This document shows, piece by piece, positions 9,591-18,248 of a stretch of DNA of 64,000 nt (position 1 is its first letter; each line of letters starts with the position of its first letter). Source of the stretch: an uncultured Selenomonadaceae bacterium (GTDB lineage Bacteria; Bacillota; Negativicutes; Selenomonadales; Selenomonadaceae); contig CAJOHG010000001.1 in the NCBI GenBank assembly GCA_905234395.1, positions 1 to 64,000 on the forward strand, in the 5' to 3' direction. A program made the position numbers and the translations under genes. The notes beneath the pieces are model-generated. The model did no database searches. It saw only the letters and a list, made by a program, of their open reading frames with translations, and was not told the origin of the DNA.

Positions 9591-11441
9591 TCACTCCTTA
9601 TCCTCCGTTAATTTGTGTTGACCTAACATTGTCGTCAACGTGTCACGGTTGAATTTGTATTCGGCGGCAGAAAAATCTTGTCCGGAGTCGCAGCGATTCG
9701 ACGGTGCGTTAATCAGTCCGCAGAAGGTATCGTAGAACATATCGTTGGTAAAATATTCGGCGCGGCGACTTTCGAGTCTCGCGACCTTGTCGGGAAAAAT
9801 TTTTTCGTATTCGGGCGACAACCAGACAAACATCGGCACGCGCAACATTTCAAACCTAAACACGTCGGGATTGTGAGAAATTTCCAAGTCTTCGCCGTGG
9901 TCAGAGAAATAAATCATCGCCTGCAAGTTCAAATTTGCCGCCGCGTAATCAAAAATTTTCGACAGGACAAAATCGGTGTACAGAATCGAATTCGCATAAC
10001 TCGGTGCCGCCAACATCATGCGCGTACCGTCCGCCGTCAACCATTTCTTGAATCTGCGCGGATAGCGGCTGTTGTAATAAATGTGACTGCCCATCAAATG
10101 GAAGACGATAAAATTATTTTCGTTCGGGTCGACGCGGTCGAAGAACTTCAACAAAATTTCGTCCTCAAGTTCGCTGAAGTCAAAGGTGTCGTCAGTCCAC
10201 TCGGAAACGTCGGAAGTTTTGGCGACGAGAGTTATCGCGCTGTCGAATTCGCCGTAGCGTCCCTGGTTGCTGAACCAATAAGTTTTATATCCCGCCTTTC
10301 TAGCCACGTCGACGATTGACACGCTGTCGAAAAATTCTTTGTCGTTGTATTGACTTTGCTCGGTCAAGGCGCGTTGCAATACAGGAACCGTCTGCGTCCA
10401 CGAGGCGTAAACATTTTGGAAGATAATAAACTTTCCGTCGGTATGCGTCAAGTTTGGCGTGTTGTCCGGCGTCGCTTTGTATTCGAGATTAATTTTGGCG
10501 TCGTCGGGAAGATTTGGCGTCGGAGAAATTTTTTCCAATTTGCTGTCAAGCCAAGGAGTGTTGTCAAAAAAATTCGTATTGTAGGCGTGCATGTAGTCGC
10601 GGCTGGCAGATTCGCCGATGACAAAAATCACGGTGCCTTTGACTTTTGCGGGCAGAGTATTGGCGGCGTCAATGTTCAAGTCGGCGAGACGTTCGGCGCG
10701 ATTTTGCGAGTAGCGTTGAGTTTGTTCGGCGTAGTCGGTTACGGTCTTCCAAAGTCCCGCCATTGAAGTTTGCGGCATGTAAAAAATCAGCGCGGCAAAA
10801 CTTCCGATAAGTGCAATCGCCGCCGCCGCCAATCGTTCCGTGTCAAAAGCCTGTCGTAAAAATTTCGCGTGAGCTTTGAACGTCAGCCGCAAGAAAATTC
10901 CAATCGTCAACAAAATCAGCGCGACGGTCGGCAGTCCGATCATTGCGCGAATGAATTCGATTGACTCGTGCCAATTCGTCAGATAAATTGCCATAAGCGA
11001 CGCCGGCGATAAGCAATGCCACGTCATGCAATAATAAATCAGTTCGACAAGCGGAATCAGCCAGAAAATCAAATTCAACGCGCAAATCGTCAGCGGCGAA
11101 CGAAAAATTATCAGCGCACTTGTCAAGAAAATAAAAATCGCCGTGCCAACCGCGAAGTCGTAATAAATCAGCGACATGAACCATTGACGTTGATAAGTCC
11201 ACGTGAAAAGCAACGGGAACATCACGAGCCACGCCACGCCGGTCAACAAATTCGGCAGGTGTCGACGATTGAAAAGCTCCGTTCGCGATGCATATTGAAT
11301 CAGCCACAGCAGAGCGATTGTTATCGGTATCGGCGGCAAAAAATATTGCGGCGCGGCGGGTTGCCCGATGTCGATGTAAAAAACTTCGCCGAGATAATAA
11401 TACAGTGCCGCGTAAAGTAAAAATTTCGTCGTGTCAGTCAT
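9591..11441 (-). CDS. Membrane phosphoethanolamine transferase (EptA/sulfatase-fold family)
   Basis: A 616-residue membrane enzyme with about five hydrophobic segments in residues 1-220 and a periplasmic alkaline-phosphatase/sulfatase fold after that. Visible metal and catalytic motifs are VIGESASRDYMHAYN (~270-285), SWTQTVPVLQRAL with the candidate nucleophile Thr, MGSHIYY and YFSDHGED (~540). Family members move phosphoethanolamine from phosphatidylethanolamine to lipid A, core sugars or glycans, often lowering sensitivity to cationic peptides. It overlaps the start region of the 86-residue gene. The acceptor cannot be told from sequence. Confidence 0.85.
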   Translation of the reverse strand: MTDTTKFLLYAALYYYLGEVFYIDIGQPAAPQYFLPPIPITIALLWLIQYASRTELFNRRHLPNLLTGVAWLVMFPLLFTWTYQRQWFMSLIYYDFAVGTAIFIFLTSALIIFRSPLTICALNLIFWLIPLVELIYYCMTWHCLSPASLMAIYLTNWHESIEFIRAMIGLPTVALILLTIGIFLRLTFKAHAKFLRQAFDTERLAAAAIALIGSFAALIFYMPQTSMAGLWKTVTDYAEQTQRYSQNRAERLADLNIDAANTLPAKVKGTVIFVIGESASRDYMHAYNTNFFDNTPWLDSKLEKISPTPNLPDDAKINLEYKATPDNTPNLTHTDGKFIIFQNVYASWTQTVPVLQRALTEQSQYNDKEFFDSVSIVDVARKAGYKTYWFSNQGRYGEFDSAITLVAKTSDVSEWTDDTFDFSELEDEILLKFFDRVDPNENNFIVFHLMGSHIYYNSRYPRRFKKWLTADGTRMMLAAPSYANSILYTDFVLSKIFDYAAANLNLQAMIYFSDHGEDLEISHNPDVFRFEMLRVPMFVWLSPEYEKIFPDKVARLESRRAEYFTNDMFYDTFCGLINAPSNRCDSGQDFSAAEYKFNRDTLTTMLGQHKLTEDKE

Positions 11442-11514
11442 AAGAGAACCTTTGCAGAAAATTTATCGTGAAACGGAGGTGATTTTACATTGCCGCAAAT
11501 TCAAAGTCAAACAA

Positions 11515-12627
11515 TCATACGAGTCCGCGCAAATGTTTCATGCTCGCGGCGATGTCGAACAGGTCGACGCCGTGAACTTCGACTTCAAAATTCTCCGCCC
11601 GATAAATTTTTTCTTCGACGTTCGGCGGACATAGCAAAAAAATTTTCCGCGCACCGCAACGTTTGGCATACGCGAACATCTGATACATGTCGTCTTCCGA
11701 AATTTTGAATTTCCACTTCGTGTCGAGGATAATTTTTTCGCCGCCTTCTAGGATAATATCGGGCTTGAGTCCGAAACTGCGCGGCTCGTCGAATAAAAAT
11801 TTCTCCTGCGCTTGAATTTTTACGGTGAAGCGGTCGGAGAAATATTTTTTTATGTGTTCGGCGACGTAAGCCTCAAAAAGTTTATTCATGTCGAAAAGCA
11901 ACGTCAAAGCCTCCGATTGTCCGATAAACGACGTGAAACTTTCGCCCGCCAAAATTAGTCGCGTCCAATTCATGACGACTTCATAACCGCGATTCGTCCT
12001 GTCGATTGAAATTGCCGCGAAGTCTTTGGAATAATTTCTCGACGCCTCAACCGAATCAAAATAAGTCAGCAGACGCCGCGCGAGTTTTTCACGCCGAAGT
12101 TTCAACAACGCCGACTTAATCAATCTGTGTTCGGGACAATCAATTCCGTATTCGTCATAAGAAACGAAAAATCTTTCACGGTGCGCAAAATTGCGACGAA
12201 GATTTTCATTGACGAGCAACTTGCCCTTGAAAAATTTCAAATTGTCCTCGCGCTCAACGTATGACGACTTCAGCCCGCGCTTTATCAAATCCAAAACCAT
12301 TCCAAGATAAATTCGGATAAAAATTTCGTACAGGTCGAGGCGTGCCGTATCGAGTTCCGCGTCGAGAAATTTTTTATAGGAAAAATCTTTCAGCGTCCGA
12401 ATCATTTCAACGACAAGCCCGCGCAGTTTATCGTTCGGAGCGTCGAGTTTCGGCAGAATTTCAATTTGAAAGCCGCTCGGCAACCGAATCACTCCGACAT
12501 AATTTTTCGCTTGGACGTGTCGCCAACTTAAATTAAAAAATTCGCCTGCCTCAGCGAAATTTCTAAGCTCATCGAAGTTCGGGCAATCGTCAGGAAAAAT
12601 TTTTTCGTATTCGCGAATCGTCATCAT
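11515..12627 (-). CDS. mcrC: McrC-family nuclease subunit of a McrBC restriction system
   Basis: A 370-residue protein with an N-terminal McrC region and a PD-(D/E)xK nuclease core: PD at 289-290 and DTK at 302-304 (LKPDIILEGGEKIILDTKWK). McrC is the endonuclease partner that the McrB GTPase drives to cut modified (usually methylated) DNA. Its ATG overlaps the mcrB stop codon by 4 nt, a standard coupling. It is the last gene of the pair; the next gene downstream starts 74 nt later. Length and motif order fit the family. Confidence 0.9.
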   Translation of the reverse strand: MMTIREYEKIFPDDCPNFDELRNFAEAGEFFNLSWRHVQAKNYVGVIRLPSGFQIEILPKLDAPNDKLRGLVVEMIRTLKDFSYKKFLDAELDTARLDLYEIFIRIYLGMVLDLIKRGLKSSYVEREDNLKFFKGKLLVNENLRRNFAHRERFFVSYDEYGIDCPEHRLIKSALLKLRREKLARRLLTYFDSVEASRNYSKDFAAISIDRTNRGYEVVMNWTRLILAGESFTSFIGQSEALTLLFDMNKLFEAYVAEHIKKYFSDRFTVKIQAQEKFLFDEPRSFGLKPDIILEGGEKIILDTKWKFKISEDDMYQMFAYAKRCGARKIFLLCPPNVEEKIYRAENFEVEVHGVDLFDIAASMKHLRGLV

Positions 12628-13559
12628 AGTTTATAACTTTCAGCGTCGTTAAAAGCGGCGTCGTTGATTGTGTAGCGAAATTTTTCATCACTCAAACGTT
12701 CGCGCTGAATAATTTTGTTGCCGAGCACTTCGCGAATCCGTTCGCCGTCGTCGAAAAAATATTCTTGCAGGAGCGGAATGATTTTGTTGCTAAAAATTTT
12801 GGCGAGATCGTCGAGCGTCTTGCACTTGATAAAATACGCGTGCCCGATTGTGTGTTCGCGGTCGAGGAGCGTTTCAATTCGCGTGTTGAGCGTCGTCAAC
12901 ATTTCCTGCAAGTTCACGCCGTCAACGTCGGTGCTCAAAAGTTCGGGACGCGGCATCATCTCGATAAAATCAAATCTGCGACGCAATGCCGTATCTATCA
13001 GCGCGATTGAGCGGTCGGCGGTGTTCATCGTGCCGATTATGTAGACGTTTGGCGGAACGGTGAATTCTTCTTGCGAATACGGCAACGTCACGGAAATTTC
13101 GCCGCGTTTATCGTCTTCAATCAGCGTTATCAGCTCGCCGAAAATTTTTGAGATGTTTCCGCGATTTATCTCATCGATGATGAAGACGACGTTGCCCGAT
13201 TCGTAACGCGCCTCGTCACAAAATTTCTTGAAGACGCCGGCTTTGACTTCGTAGGAAATGTTGCCGTTGACGAGCGTCGGCTTGATACCCTCGATGAAGT
13301 CTTCGTAGCCGTATGATTGATGAAACGTCACGAATTTTATGCGACCGTCGGGCGAAATAGTTTCGGCGATTTTCAGCGCGTTGAAAGTCTTTCCTGTGCC
13401 GGGCACGCCATAGAGAATTTGATTGAGCGGAAAAATTTTTTTCGACTCTATGACGGACGACAATTCCGAATCAAAATCATCATTTTTATCAAATATAAAT
13501 CGACCTTGTGCAGGAGGATAGTAAACCATATTGTCACTCGTTTTTCGCTGATAAGTCAT
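12624..13559 (-). CDS. mcrB: McrB-type AAA+ GTPase lacking the N-terminal DNA-recognition domain
   Basis: A 311-residue AAA+ motor of the McrB family. Walker A GVPGTGKT is at 51-58, Walker B VVFIIDE at 124-130, and the family-specific MNTADRS at 178-184 is followed by the arginine-finger region ALRRRFDF. The chosen ATG (13559) has AAGGAGG 9 nt upstream; the frame extends 30 codons further but without a ribosome site. Classical McrB has ~160 residues of DNA-binding domain before the motor; here only ~45 residues precede Walker A, so target recognition must come from McrC or elsewhere. Confidence 0.9.
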   Translation of the reverse strand: MTYQRKTSDNMVYYPPAQGRFIFDKNDDFDSELSSVIESKKIFPLNQILYGVPGTGKTFNALKIAETISPDGRIKFVTFHQSYGYEDFIEGIKPTLVNGNISYEVKAGVFKKFCDEARYESGNVVFIIDEINRGNISKIFGELITLIEDDKRGEISVTLPYSQEEFTVPPNVYIIGTMNTADRSIALIDTALRRRFDFIEMMPRPELLSTDVDGVNLQEMLTTLNTRIETLLDREHTIGHAYFIKCKTLDDLAKIFSNKIIPLLQEYFFDDGERIREVLGNKIIQRERLSDEKFRYTINDAAFNDAESYKL

Positions 13560-13577
13560 ACACACGCCTCCTTGCGC

Positions 13578-13615
13578 AAAAAAAATTAGGCGGGAAGAGA
13601 AATTTTCCTGCCTAA
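13578..13615 (-). terminator. Intrinsic terminator-like hairpin in the mcrB leader
   Basis: Read on the minus strand, TTAGGCAGGAA ... TTCCCGCCTAA forms an 11-bp stem (one G-U pair) followed directly by eight U residues, and ends about 4 nt before the mcrB Shine-Dalgarno site. It may be an attenuator for mcrBC or the terminator of an unseen minus-strand transcript. Confidence 0.65.
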
Positions 13616-13685
13616 AAAAATTTTTGCGTTTTAAACGTTTGTTTTGCATTCCGACTTCACAACCGTTGCCGCCGAAAAATTTTCG

Positions 13686-13694
13686 TGATATGAT
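13686..13694 (+). promoter_or_regulatory. Extended -10 promoter of small-peptide locus 1
   Basis: TG-A-TATGAT is preceded by CG, and the whole GTGATAT.AT segment is repeated at locus 2 (38718). No clear -35 hexamer is visible, as expected for an extended -10 site. Confidence 0.55.
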
Positions 13695-13712
13695 AACCGC
13701 GCTGTCGCTAAA

Positions 13713-13744
13713 CCTCGTTAGTCTGACAGACTTTGCAGGCGAGG
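13713..13744 (+). promoter_or_regulatory. RBS-abutting hairpin of small-peptide locus 1
   Basis: CCTCG (13713-13717) pairs with CGAGG (13740-13744); the right arm runs into the Shine-Dalgarno sequence GGAGGGAGG. Locus 2 has an equivalent stem of different sequence (CTCTCGT/ACGAGAG), so pairing rather than sequence is conserved. Confidence 0.55.
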
Positions 13745-13759
13745 AGGGAGGTGAATGGC

Positions 13760-13876
13760 GTGGAGAATATGCTCATTACGTTCGTGGTGAGTGTAGTCGG
13801 CAGTTCGGTCGGCACGTTCGTCGGCGGACTCGCGTTGCACTACTTATTGAAAAAACTCAACGACAAGCGGCAGTAA
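13760..13876 (+). CDS. Small hydrophobic membrane peptide, family copy 1
   Basis: A 38-residue peptide (GTG start, strong GGAGG site): a short N-terminus, one hydrophobic glycine-rich segment (LITFVVSVVGSSVGTFVGG), then a basic tail (KKLNDKRQ). The core VGT..GG.A..Y..KK aligns with the peptide at 38784. One transmembrane helix plus a cationic tail is typical of type I toxin peptides and holin-like peptides, but no function is demonstrated. It sits in the mcrB-DASS intergenic region and is transcribed on the plus strand, away from mcrBC. It is too short for most gene callers. Confidence 0.65.
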   Translation: MENMLITFVVSVVGSSVGTFVGGLALHYLLKKLNDKRQ

Positions 13877-13921
13877 CATCACGAATCACGCCCTCTGACT
13901 GAGTCGCATCGGTTATGGCAA

Positions 13922-13966
13922 AACGAAACTCCCTACGGTGTCGCAATCCGTTAGGGAGTTTTCGTT
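13922..13966 (+). terminator. 3' hairpin of small-peptide locus 1
   Basis: AACGAAACTCCCTACGG pairs with CCGTTAGGGAGTTTTCGTT (two bulges). It follows the conserved sequence ATCGGTTATGGCAAAACG, which also precedes the locus 2 hairpin. There is no U-run after the stem, so it may be an RNA-stabilising or processing structure rather than a plain terminator. The rest of the 13,560-14,056 gap shows no other gene. Confidence 0.6.
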
Positions 13967-14056
13967 CGGTGTTTAGCGTTTCGAATATGCTCGTGTTGTA
14001 TTTTTAATCCTTGAAGAATTTATCACAGAATTTTTCATCTGTCAACGGCAAAACAA

Positions 14057-15601
14057 TCAGCCGACAATCATATTGACGAGCAAAACAGCAATCGGAATCG
14101 TCACGAGTGCAATCCCGATAAAGTCGATGTAAACGCCCGTCTTAATCATCTTTGTTATCGGAACGTAACCGCTGGCGTAGACAATGGCATTCGGAGGCGT
14201 GGAGACCGGCAACATAAATCCTAACGACGCACTCAACGCGATGCCGACTGCGACGGGCACGGGACTCAAGCTTGCGGAAACTGCAATAGTTATCGCAATC
14301 GGTCCGATCATGTTCGTTGCAGCGGTGTGAGAAGTCAATTCGGAGAGCAACAGAGCCAATACCGAGAATATCGCGACCAACACGACTTGAGACGCCGCGC
14401 CGCCCATTGCTGCGACAATTAAATCGCCGAGCCACTGCGACAAACCGGTTTTGTACATCATGCCGCCCATTGCAAGTCCGCCGCCGAAAAGAATCAACGT
14501 GCCCCACTCAATGCCGGCTGATGCTTCCTTCCAAGTGATGGTGAATTCGCGCTTAGCAAAGTTCACGGGCAGAAGGAACAGCAATAATGCGCCCGACATT
14601 GCCGCAATCGCTTCAGGGAAAAGTTTATTGTACATTTTCAAAATCGGACTCGCGTCGCCCAAAAAAATGTTCATAAAGCCCGGCAATATCCACAGCACGA
14701 CCGCCACTATAAATGCCGACAACGTATTTTTCTGCGCACGCGTCCACGAACCGAGCTCATTTCTTTTTGAACGGATAAATTCTTCCGCGCCGTCAATTTT
14801 GTCAACGTCGGGCGGGAACATCTTCGACAGGACGACGTAAGCGATTATGAAGTAGAAGAACATTGCGCAAAAGCCCCAAATCATCCACTCGAAGAACGAG
14901 ACGTGAATATTTTGCATTGAATCCAAAAAGCCGAGCATAATCAAATTCGGCGGTGTGCCTATTGGTGTCAAGACGCCGCCAATCGACGCCGAGTAAGCCG
15001 TCATCAACATTAAGCCCGTTGCGTATTTGTATTCGCTCAAGTCAATTTCGCGACCGTTCGCCGCCATCATATCTTTAATCGACGTGAGCAAGCCCAAGCA
15101 AATCGGAAACATCATTGCCGCCGTTGCAGTGTTGCTGACCCAACCCGAACATAAAGCCGTTGCCAAACCGACTGCCAAAAAAATTCTGCGCGGACTGGAA
15201 CCGACCCAACTTCGCGACAACAACCAATAGGCGAAACGTTTATCAAGCCCGTGCATCATCATTGCCTTCGCCAAAATGAAGCCGCCCATAAACAAAAAGA
15301 CTGTCGGGTTTGCAAATGCCGCAAATGCCGCAGCGATTGGAATTGCGCCCGTGATAACTGCAAGCGTCGGACCGATTAGCGACGTGACTGGAATTGGCAC
15401 CGGCTCCGTTATCCACCACGTTGCGACCAAAACCATAATTGCCAAAAGTTTGTGCGCCTCAAGTGTCAGCGCGTCAATCGGCGTGAGCATGACGGCAATC
15501 GCGAATAAAGGCCCGGCAATCAGTCCGAATGTTCTCCGCCGTCGATCGAAAGCCAGTTCAGCCTCTTTGATTCGTTGTGCCTCGGAATTTTTCGCGTCCA
15601 T
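14057..15601 (-). CDS. DASS-family sodium-coupled anion (dicarboxylate) transporter
   Basis: A 514-residue SLC13/DASS transporter with about 11-12 hydrophobic segments. The two signature SNT-type motifs are present as VSNTATAAMM (first half) and TSHTAATNM (second half), followed by SLGFMLPVSTPPNAIVYASG, the family's C-terminal signature. Members import succinate, malate or sulfate-like anions with Na+. Uptake or exchange of succinate would fit the propionate pathway encoded at 3.5-7.9 kb, which is inference. The ATG at 15601 is preceded by GGAGGGG at good spacing. Only the first ~25 residues are cytosolic and highly charged. Confidence 0.92.
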   Translation of the reverse strand: MDAKNSEAQRIKEAELAFDRRRRTFGLIAGPLFAIAVMLTPIDALTLEAHKLLAIMVLVATWWITEPVPIPVTSLIGPTLAVITGAIPIAAAFAAFANPTVFLFMGGFILAKAMMMHGLDKRFAYWLLSRSWVGSSPRRIFLAVGLATALCSGWVSNTATAAMMFPICLGLLTSIKDMMAANGREIDLSEYKYATGLMLMTAYSASIGGVLTPIGTPPNLIMLGFLDSMQNIHVSFFEWMIWGFCAMFFYFIIAYVVLSKMFPPDVDKIDGAEEFIRSKRNELGSWTRAQKNTLSAFIVAVVLWILPGFMNIFLGDASPILKMYNKLFPEAIAAMSGALLLFLLPVNFAKREFTITWKEASAGIEWGTLILFGGGLAMGGMMYKTGLSQWLGDLIVAAMGGAASQVVLVAIFSVLALLLSELTSHTAATNMIGPIAITIAVSASLSPVPVAVGIALSASLGFMLPVSTPPNAIVYASGYVPITKMIKTGVYIDFIGIALVTIPIAVLLVNMIVG

Positions 15602-15626
15602 TTACATTCCCCTCCTTTTTTGATAC

Positions 15627-15654
15627 AGTTTAGCAACTTACAATGGCGAATCAA
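15627..15654 (-). promoter_or_regulatory. Promoter of the DASS transporter gene
   Basis: On the minus strand, TTGATT (15654-15649), 16 bp, TAAACT (15632-15627), 26 nt before the start codon. The same -10 (preceded by TG or TTGC) recurs upstream of kdsB and the second GIY-YIG gene. Confidence 0.5.
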
Positions 15655-15702
15655 GCGGCAAAAGTCACAGTCAAGAAAAAATTTTTTAAAGGAGTGTTGA
15701 GC

Positions 15703-15927
15703 ATGACCGTTGAGGAATTAATTGAACAACTGGAACTCGTCCGCAAGGAGCGGATATTGGAAGCGCACCACGACATGATTTTTCAGAGCTATCCCGACAT
15801 TGAAGCACTCGAAAGCGTCATTGACTTTATAAAATTTTTGGACGATAAAAAGCCTTCGGACACGGTGACGGTCGCGGAAATATTCAAAAAGCTCACCGAA
15901 GTCAAGCCGAGAATTCCGGGACTTTAA
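15703..15927 (+). CDS. Hypothetical 74-residue acidic protein
   Basis: A short protein beginning MTVEELIEQLELVRKERILE, predicted mainly helical, with a run of acidic and hydrophobic residues (DIEALESVIDFIKFLDDKKPSD) and ending KPRIPGL. AAAGGAG stands 8 nt before the ATG, which decides this start over an in-frame ATG 60 nt upstream. It lies between the divergent DASS gene and the convergent TerD gene, so it forms its own plus-strand unit. I do not recognise the family and see no metal- or DNA-binding motif. Confidence 0.6.
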   Translation: MTVEELIEQLELVRKERILEAHHDMIFQSYPDIEALESVIDFIKFLDDKKPSDTVTVAEIFKKLTEVKPRIPGL

Positions 15928-16023
15928 TTGACGTTCAAACAAAACAGCGCGGACAAGTTTGCGACAATCGCAACTCAACCGCGCTTTAAATTTTATTGTC
16001 ATCGAAAATCTTTCATGCATTTC

Positions 16024-16602
16024 TTACACGTTGACGCCGTAATTTCTGCCGAGAGCCGCCAGTCCGCCGCTCCAGCCTGCACCAATGGCGTTGAACTTCC
16101 ACTCACCGCGATTGCGATAAATTTCACCGACAACGACCGCCGTTTCGATTGAAAAGTCTTCGCCGAGATCGTAGCGGATAATTTCTTTGCCGGTATCCTC
16201 GTCGACCACGCGAATGTAAGCGTTGCTGACCTGCCCGAACTTTTGCTTGCGAGCATCTGCGTCGTAAATGGTGACGGTGAAGTCAATCTTATCAACGTTT
16301 GCGGGCACGAGCGACAGATCAACTTTGATCTCCTCGTCGTCACCTTCGCCCTCGCCGGTCAAGTTGTCGCCCATGTGCTCAACCGCGCCGCTCTTGTGCT
16401 TGAGGTTGTTGTAGAAAACAAAATCGTCATCGCTGTTGACTTTGCCGTTGGCACCGAGTAAAAATGCCGCCGCGTCGAGGTCGAAGTCAAAGCCGCCGTC
16501 GTATTTGTTGACATCCCAACCGAGTCCGATTAAAAGGTGTTTCAAACTTGGGTTGCCCTTCGTCAAGTCGACTTTCTGCCCTTTTTGCAAACTGATTGCC
16601 AT
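16024..16602 (-). CDS. terD: TerD-family stress protein (copy 1)
   Basis: A 192-residue TerD-domain protein of the tellurite/chemical stress family. The typical landmarks are [69 protein letters not shown] and the C-terminal [14 protein letters not shown]. The acidic DxDAAAF and GEGEGDDE segments form the Ca2+ sites seen in TerD structures. It is the last gene of a probable minus-strand unit of three glycosyltransferases, a TerD fusion and this gene. It is closely similar to the copy at 26893. Confidence 0.95.
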   Translation of the reverse strand: MAISLQKGQKVDLTKGNPSLKHLLIGLGWDVNKYDGGFDFDLDAAAFLLGANGKVNSDDDFVFYNNLKHKSGAVEHMGDNLTGEGEGDDEEIKVDLSLVPANVDKIDFTVTIYDADARKQKFGQVSNAYIRVVDEDTGKEIIRYDLGEDFSIETAVVVGEIYRNRGEWKFNAIGAGWSGGLAALGRNYGVNV

Positions 16603-16651
16603 TATAATTCCTCCCTAAAAAATTTTTATCATCACGCATTGCGCATGCGCA

Positions 16652-18235
16652 TTAATCTTTGCCGGCGGCTGTCCAAATCAATCCCCAATCAAAAGCGCGA
16701 TCCATTTGCTCCGAGTCTTCAAAGAACTCAATGATTTTTTCCACGCTGAATGTTCCGCCGATGTTCTCAAGCAGTGCAATGGCGCAGGTGTGTTTATTGG
16801 AGCCGTATTCGTCCATGCGAACAACAAGTTCGGGACTGCCGGGACAATTCAACGTGACTACGCCCTTTGCCTTCGACCAATTCGCCGCGCCTTCGTAAAT
16901 GAACGTGTAAATCAGAATGCGCTGAATCTTGTCCGCGAATTTGCCGTTGACGCGAATTGTCTCGCCGCCTGCAACAGAGCCTGTTCTGTCGTCGCCGTCA
17001 AGTGCAATGTAAGGCGGGTGATTTAAATCGCCGAAATGATTGCCCAAAGCTTGCACCGCACCGATATTCCCGTCCTTAAGCTCAAACAGGCACGCCAAAT
17101 CCAGGTTGATGCCGCGATTCAAAAATCTGCTGAAAAAGCCGTTACTATGCGCGGGCTTATTCCAATTCAGATTGATGACAATTTCGCCGAGAGTGTTACC
17201 TTTTTTGGCGAGACTGATCTTTTGTCCCTTGCGAAGTTCAATTTTTTTCGGCTGCGGAGATGTTCCACAAAGAATATCGCGTCCCATGTTGATACCACTG
17301 CGATTTGAATCGGGACGTTCATTGCGTGTATCAATCTGCGGACGCTCATCATTTTGCGAAATGTCACGTCCCATGTTAATGCCGTTGCGATTTGAATCGG
17401 GACGTTCACGACGTGTATCAATCTGCGGACGCTCATCATTTTGCGGAATGTCGCGTCCCATGTTAATGCCGTTGCGATTTGAATCGGGACGTTCATTGCG
17501 TGTATCAATCTGCGGGCGGTCATCATTTTGCGAATTGTCGCGTCCCATGTTGATTCCGCTGCGATTTGAATCGGGACGTTCATTGCGTGTATCAATCTGC
17601 GGACGGTCATCATTTTGCGAATTGTCGCATCCACGATTTGAAGCGGAATTCTTCGTGCGGCGATTATTACGCGGACGTTCACGACGCGTGTTAATTTTCG
17701 GACGTTCGGGTTGAGGAAGTGTCGGAGCAACGTCGCTGACTTCAATGCCGAAGTTGTTGCAAAGAGCCGCAAGTCCGCCGCTGAAGCCCGCGCCAATGGC
17801 ATTGAACTTCCACACGCCCTTATAGCGGTAAACTTCGCCGAGGACAATCGCCGTCTCGACAGAAAAATTTTCCAACGGGAACGTCGCAATTTCTCCGCGC
17901 GAACCGAAAATTCTCAAGCGTGCATTGCGAATCATGCTGAAGTTTTGTCGGCGTTTATCTGCGTCGTAAATCGTGGCGGTCAAAGAAATTCTCTCAACGT
18001 GACGTGGAATTCGCGACAAGTCAATTTCGACAGAATCGTCATCATTATGCGTGACGGCTCCCGAATTGTGACGGGCATTGCCGTAGAAAACAAAATCTTC
18101 GTCGCCGGCAACTTTCCCGCGTCCGTCCGTCAAAAATGCCGCCGTGTCAATTTCAAGCGCGGAATCCGGGCGTTCAAACTTAATCGTCAAAAAATTTTCG
18201 TTGAGCGGGATTTTCTGTCCCTTGCCGAGTTCCAT
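16652..18235 (-). CDS. TerD fusion protein: TerD domain, 29-residue repeats, second TerD-like domain
   Basis: A 527-residue two-domain Ter protein. Residues 1-170 form a TerD domain ([46 protein letters not shown]). Residues ~195-315 are about four copies of a 29-residue hydrophilic repeat (ERPQIDTRNERPDSNR..INMGRD), probably disordered. Residues ~325-527 are a second, divergent domain resembling TerA/TerD (IELRKGQKISLAKK, RTGSVAGGETIRVNG, FIYEGAANW). The GEGEGDDE calcium segment of canonical TerD is reduced in the first domain. GGAGGTGAG precedes the ATG. It starts 13 nt after a glycosyltransferase gene. Confidence 0.85.
   Translation of the reverse strand: MELGKGQKIPLNENFLTIKFERPDSALEIDTAAFLTDGRGKVAGDEDFVFYGNARHNSGAVTHNDDDSVEIDLSRIPRHVERISLTATIYDADKRRQNFSMIRNARLRIFGSRGEIATFPLENFSVETAIVLGEVYRYKGVWKFNAIGAGFSGGLAALCNNFGIEVSDVAPTLPQPERPKINTRRERPRNNRRTKNSASNRGCDNSQNDDRPQIDTRNERPDSNRSGINMGRDNSQNDDRPQIDTRNERPDSNRNGINMGRDIPQNDERPQIDTRRERPDSNRNGINMGRDISQNDERPQIDTRNERPDSNRSGINMGRDILCGTSPQPKKIELRKGQKISLAKKGNTLGEIVINLNWNKPAHSNGFFSRFLNRGINLDLACLFELKDGNIGAVQALGNHFGDLNHPPYIALDGDDRTGSVAGGETIRVNGKFADKIQRILIYTFIYEGAANWSKAKGVVTLNCPGSPELVVRMDEYGSNKHTCAIALLENIGGTFSVEKIIEFFEDSEQMDRAFDWGLIWTAAGKD
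17277..17640. repeat. In-frame 87-bp tandem repeats within the TerD fusion gene
   Basis: Units begin at 17277, 17364, 17451, 17538 and 17625 (the last partial), with an exact 87-bp period and few differences. They encode the Asn/Arg/Asp-rich linker and could expand or contract without a frameshift. Confidence 0.92.
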
Positions 18236-18248
18236 CGTCTCACCTCCG

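Noticed and set aside
17277-17640. CRISPR-like periodic repeats
   Set aside because: Units are contiguous with no unique spacers and encode an in-frame protein repeat.
17040-17714. Plus-strand Ser/Arg-rich repeat frame antisense to the TerD fusion
   Set aside because: It exists only because the 87-bp repeats are open in several frames.
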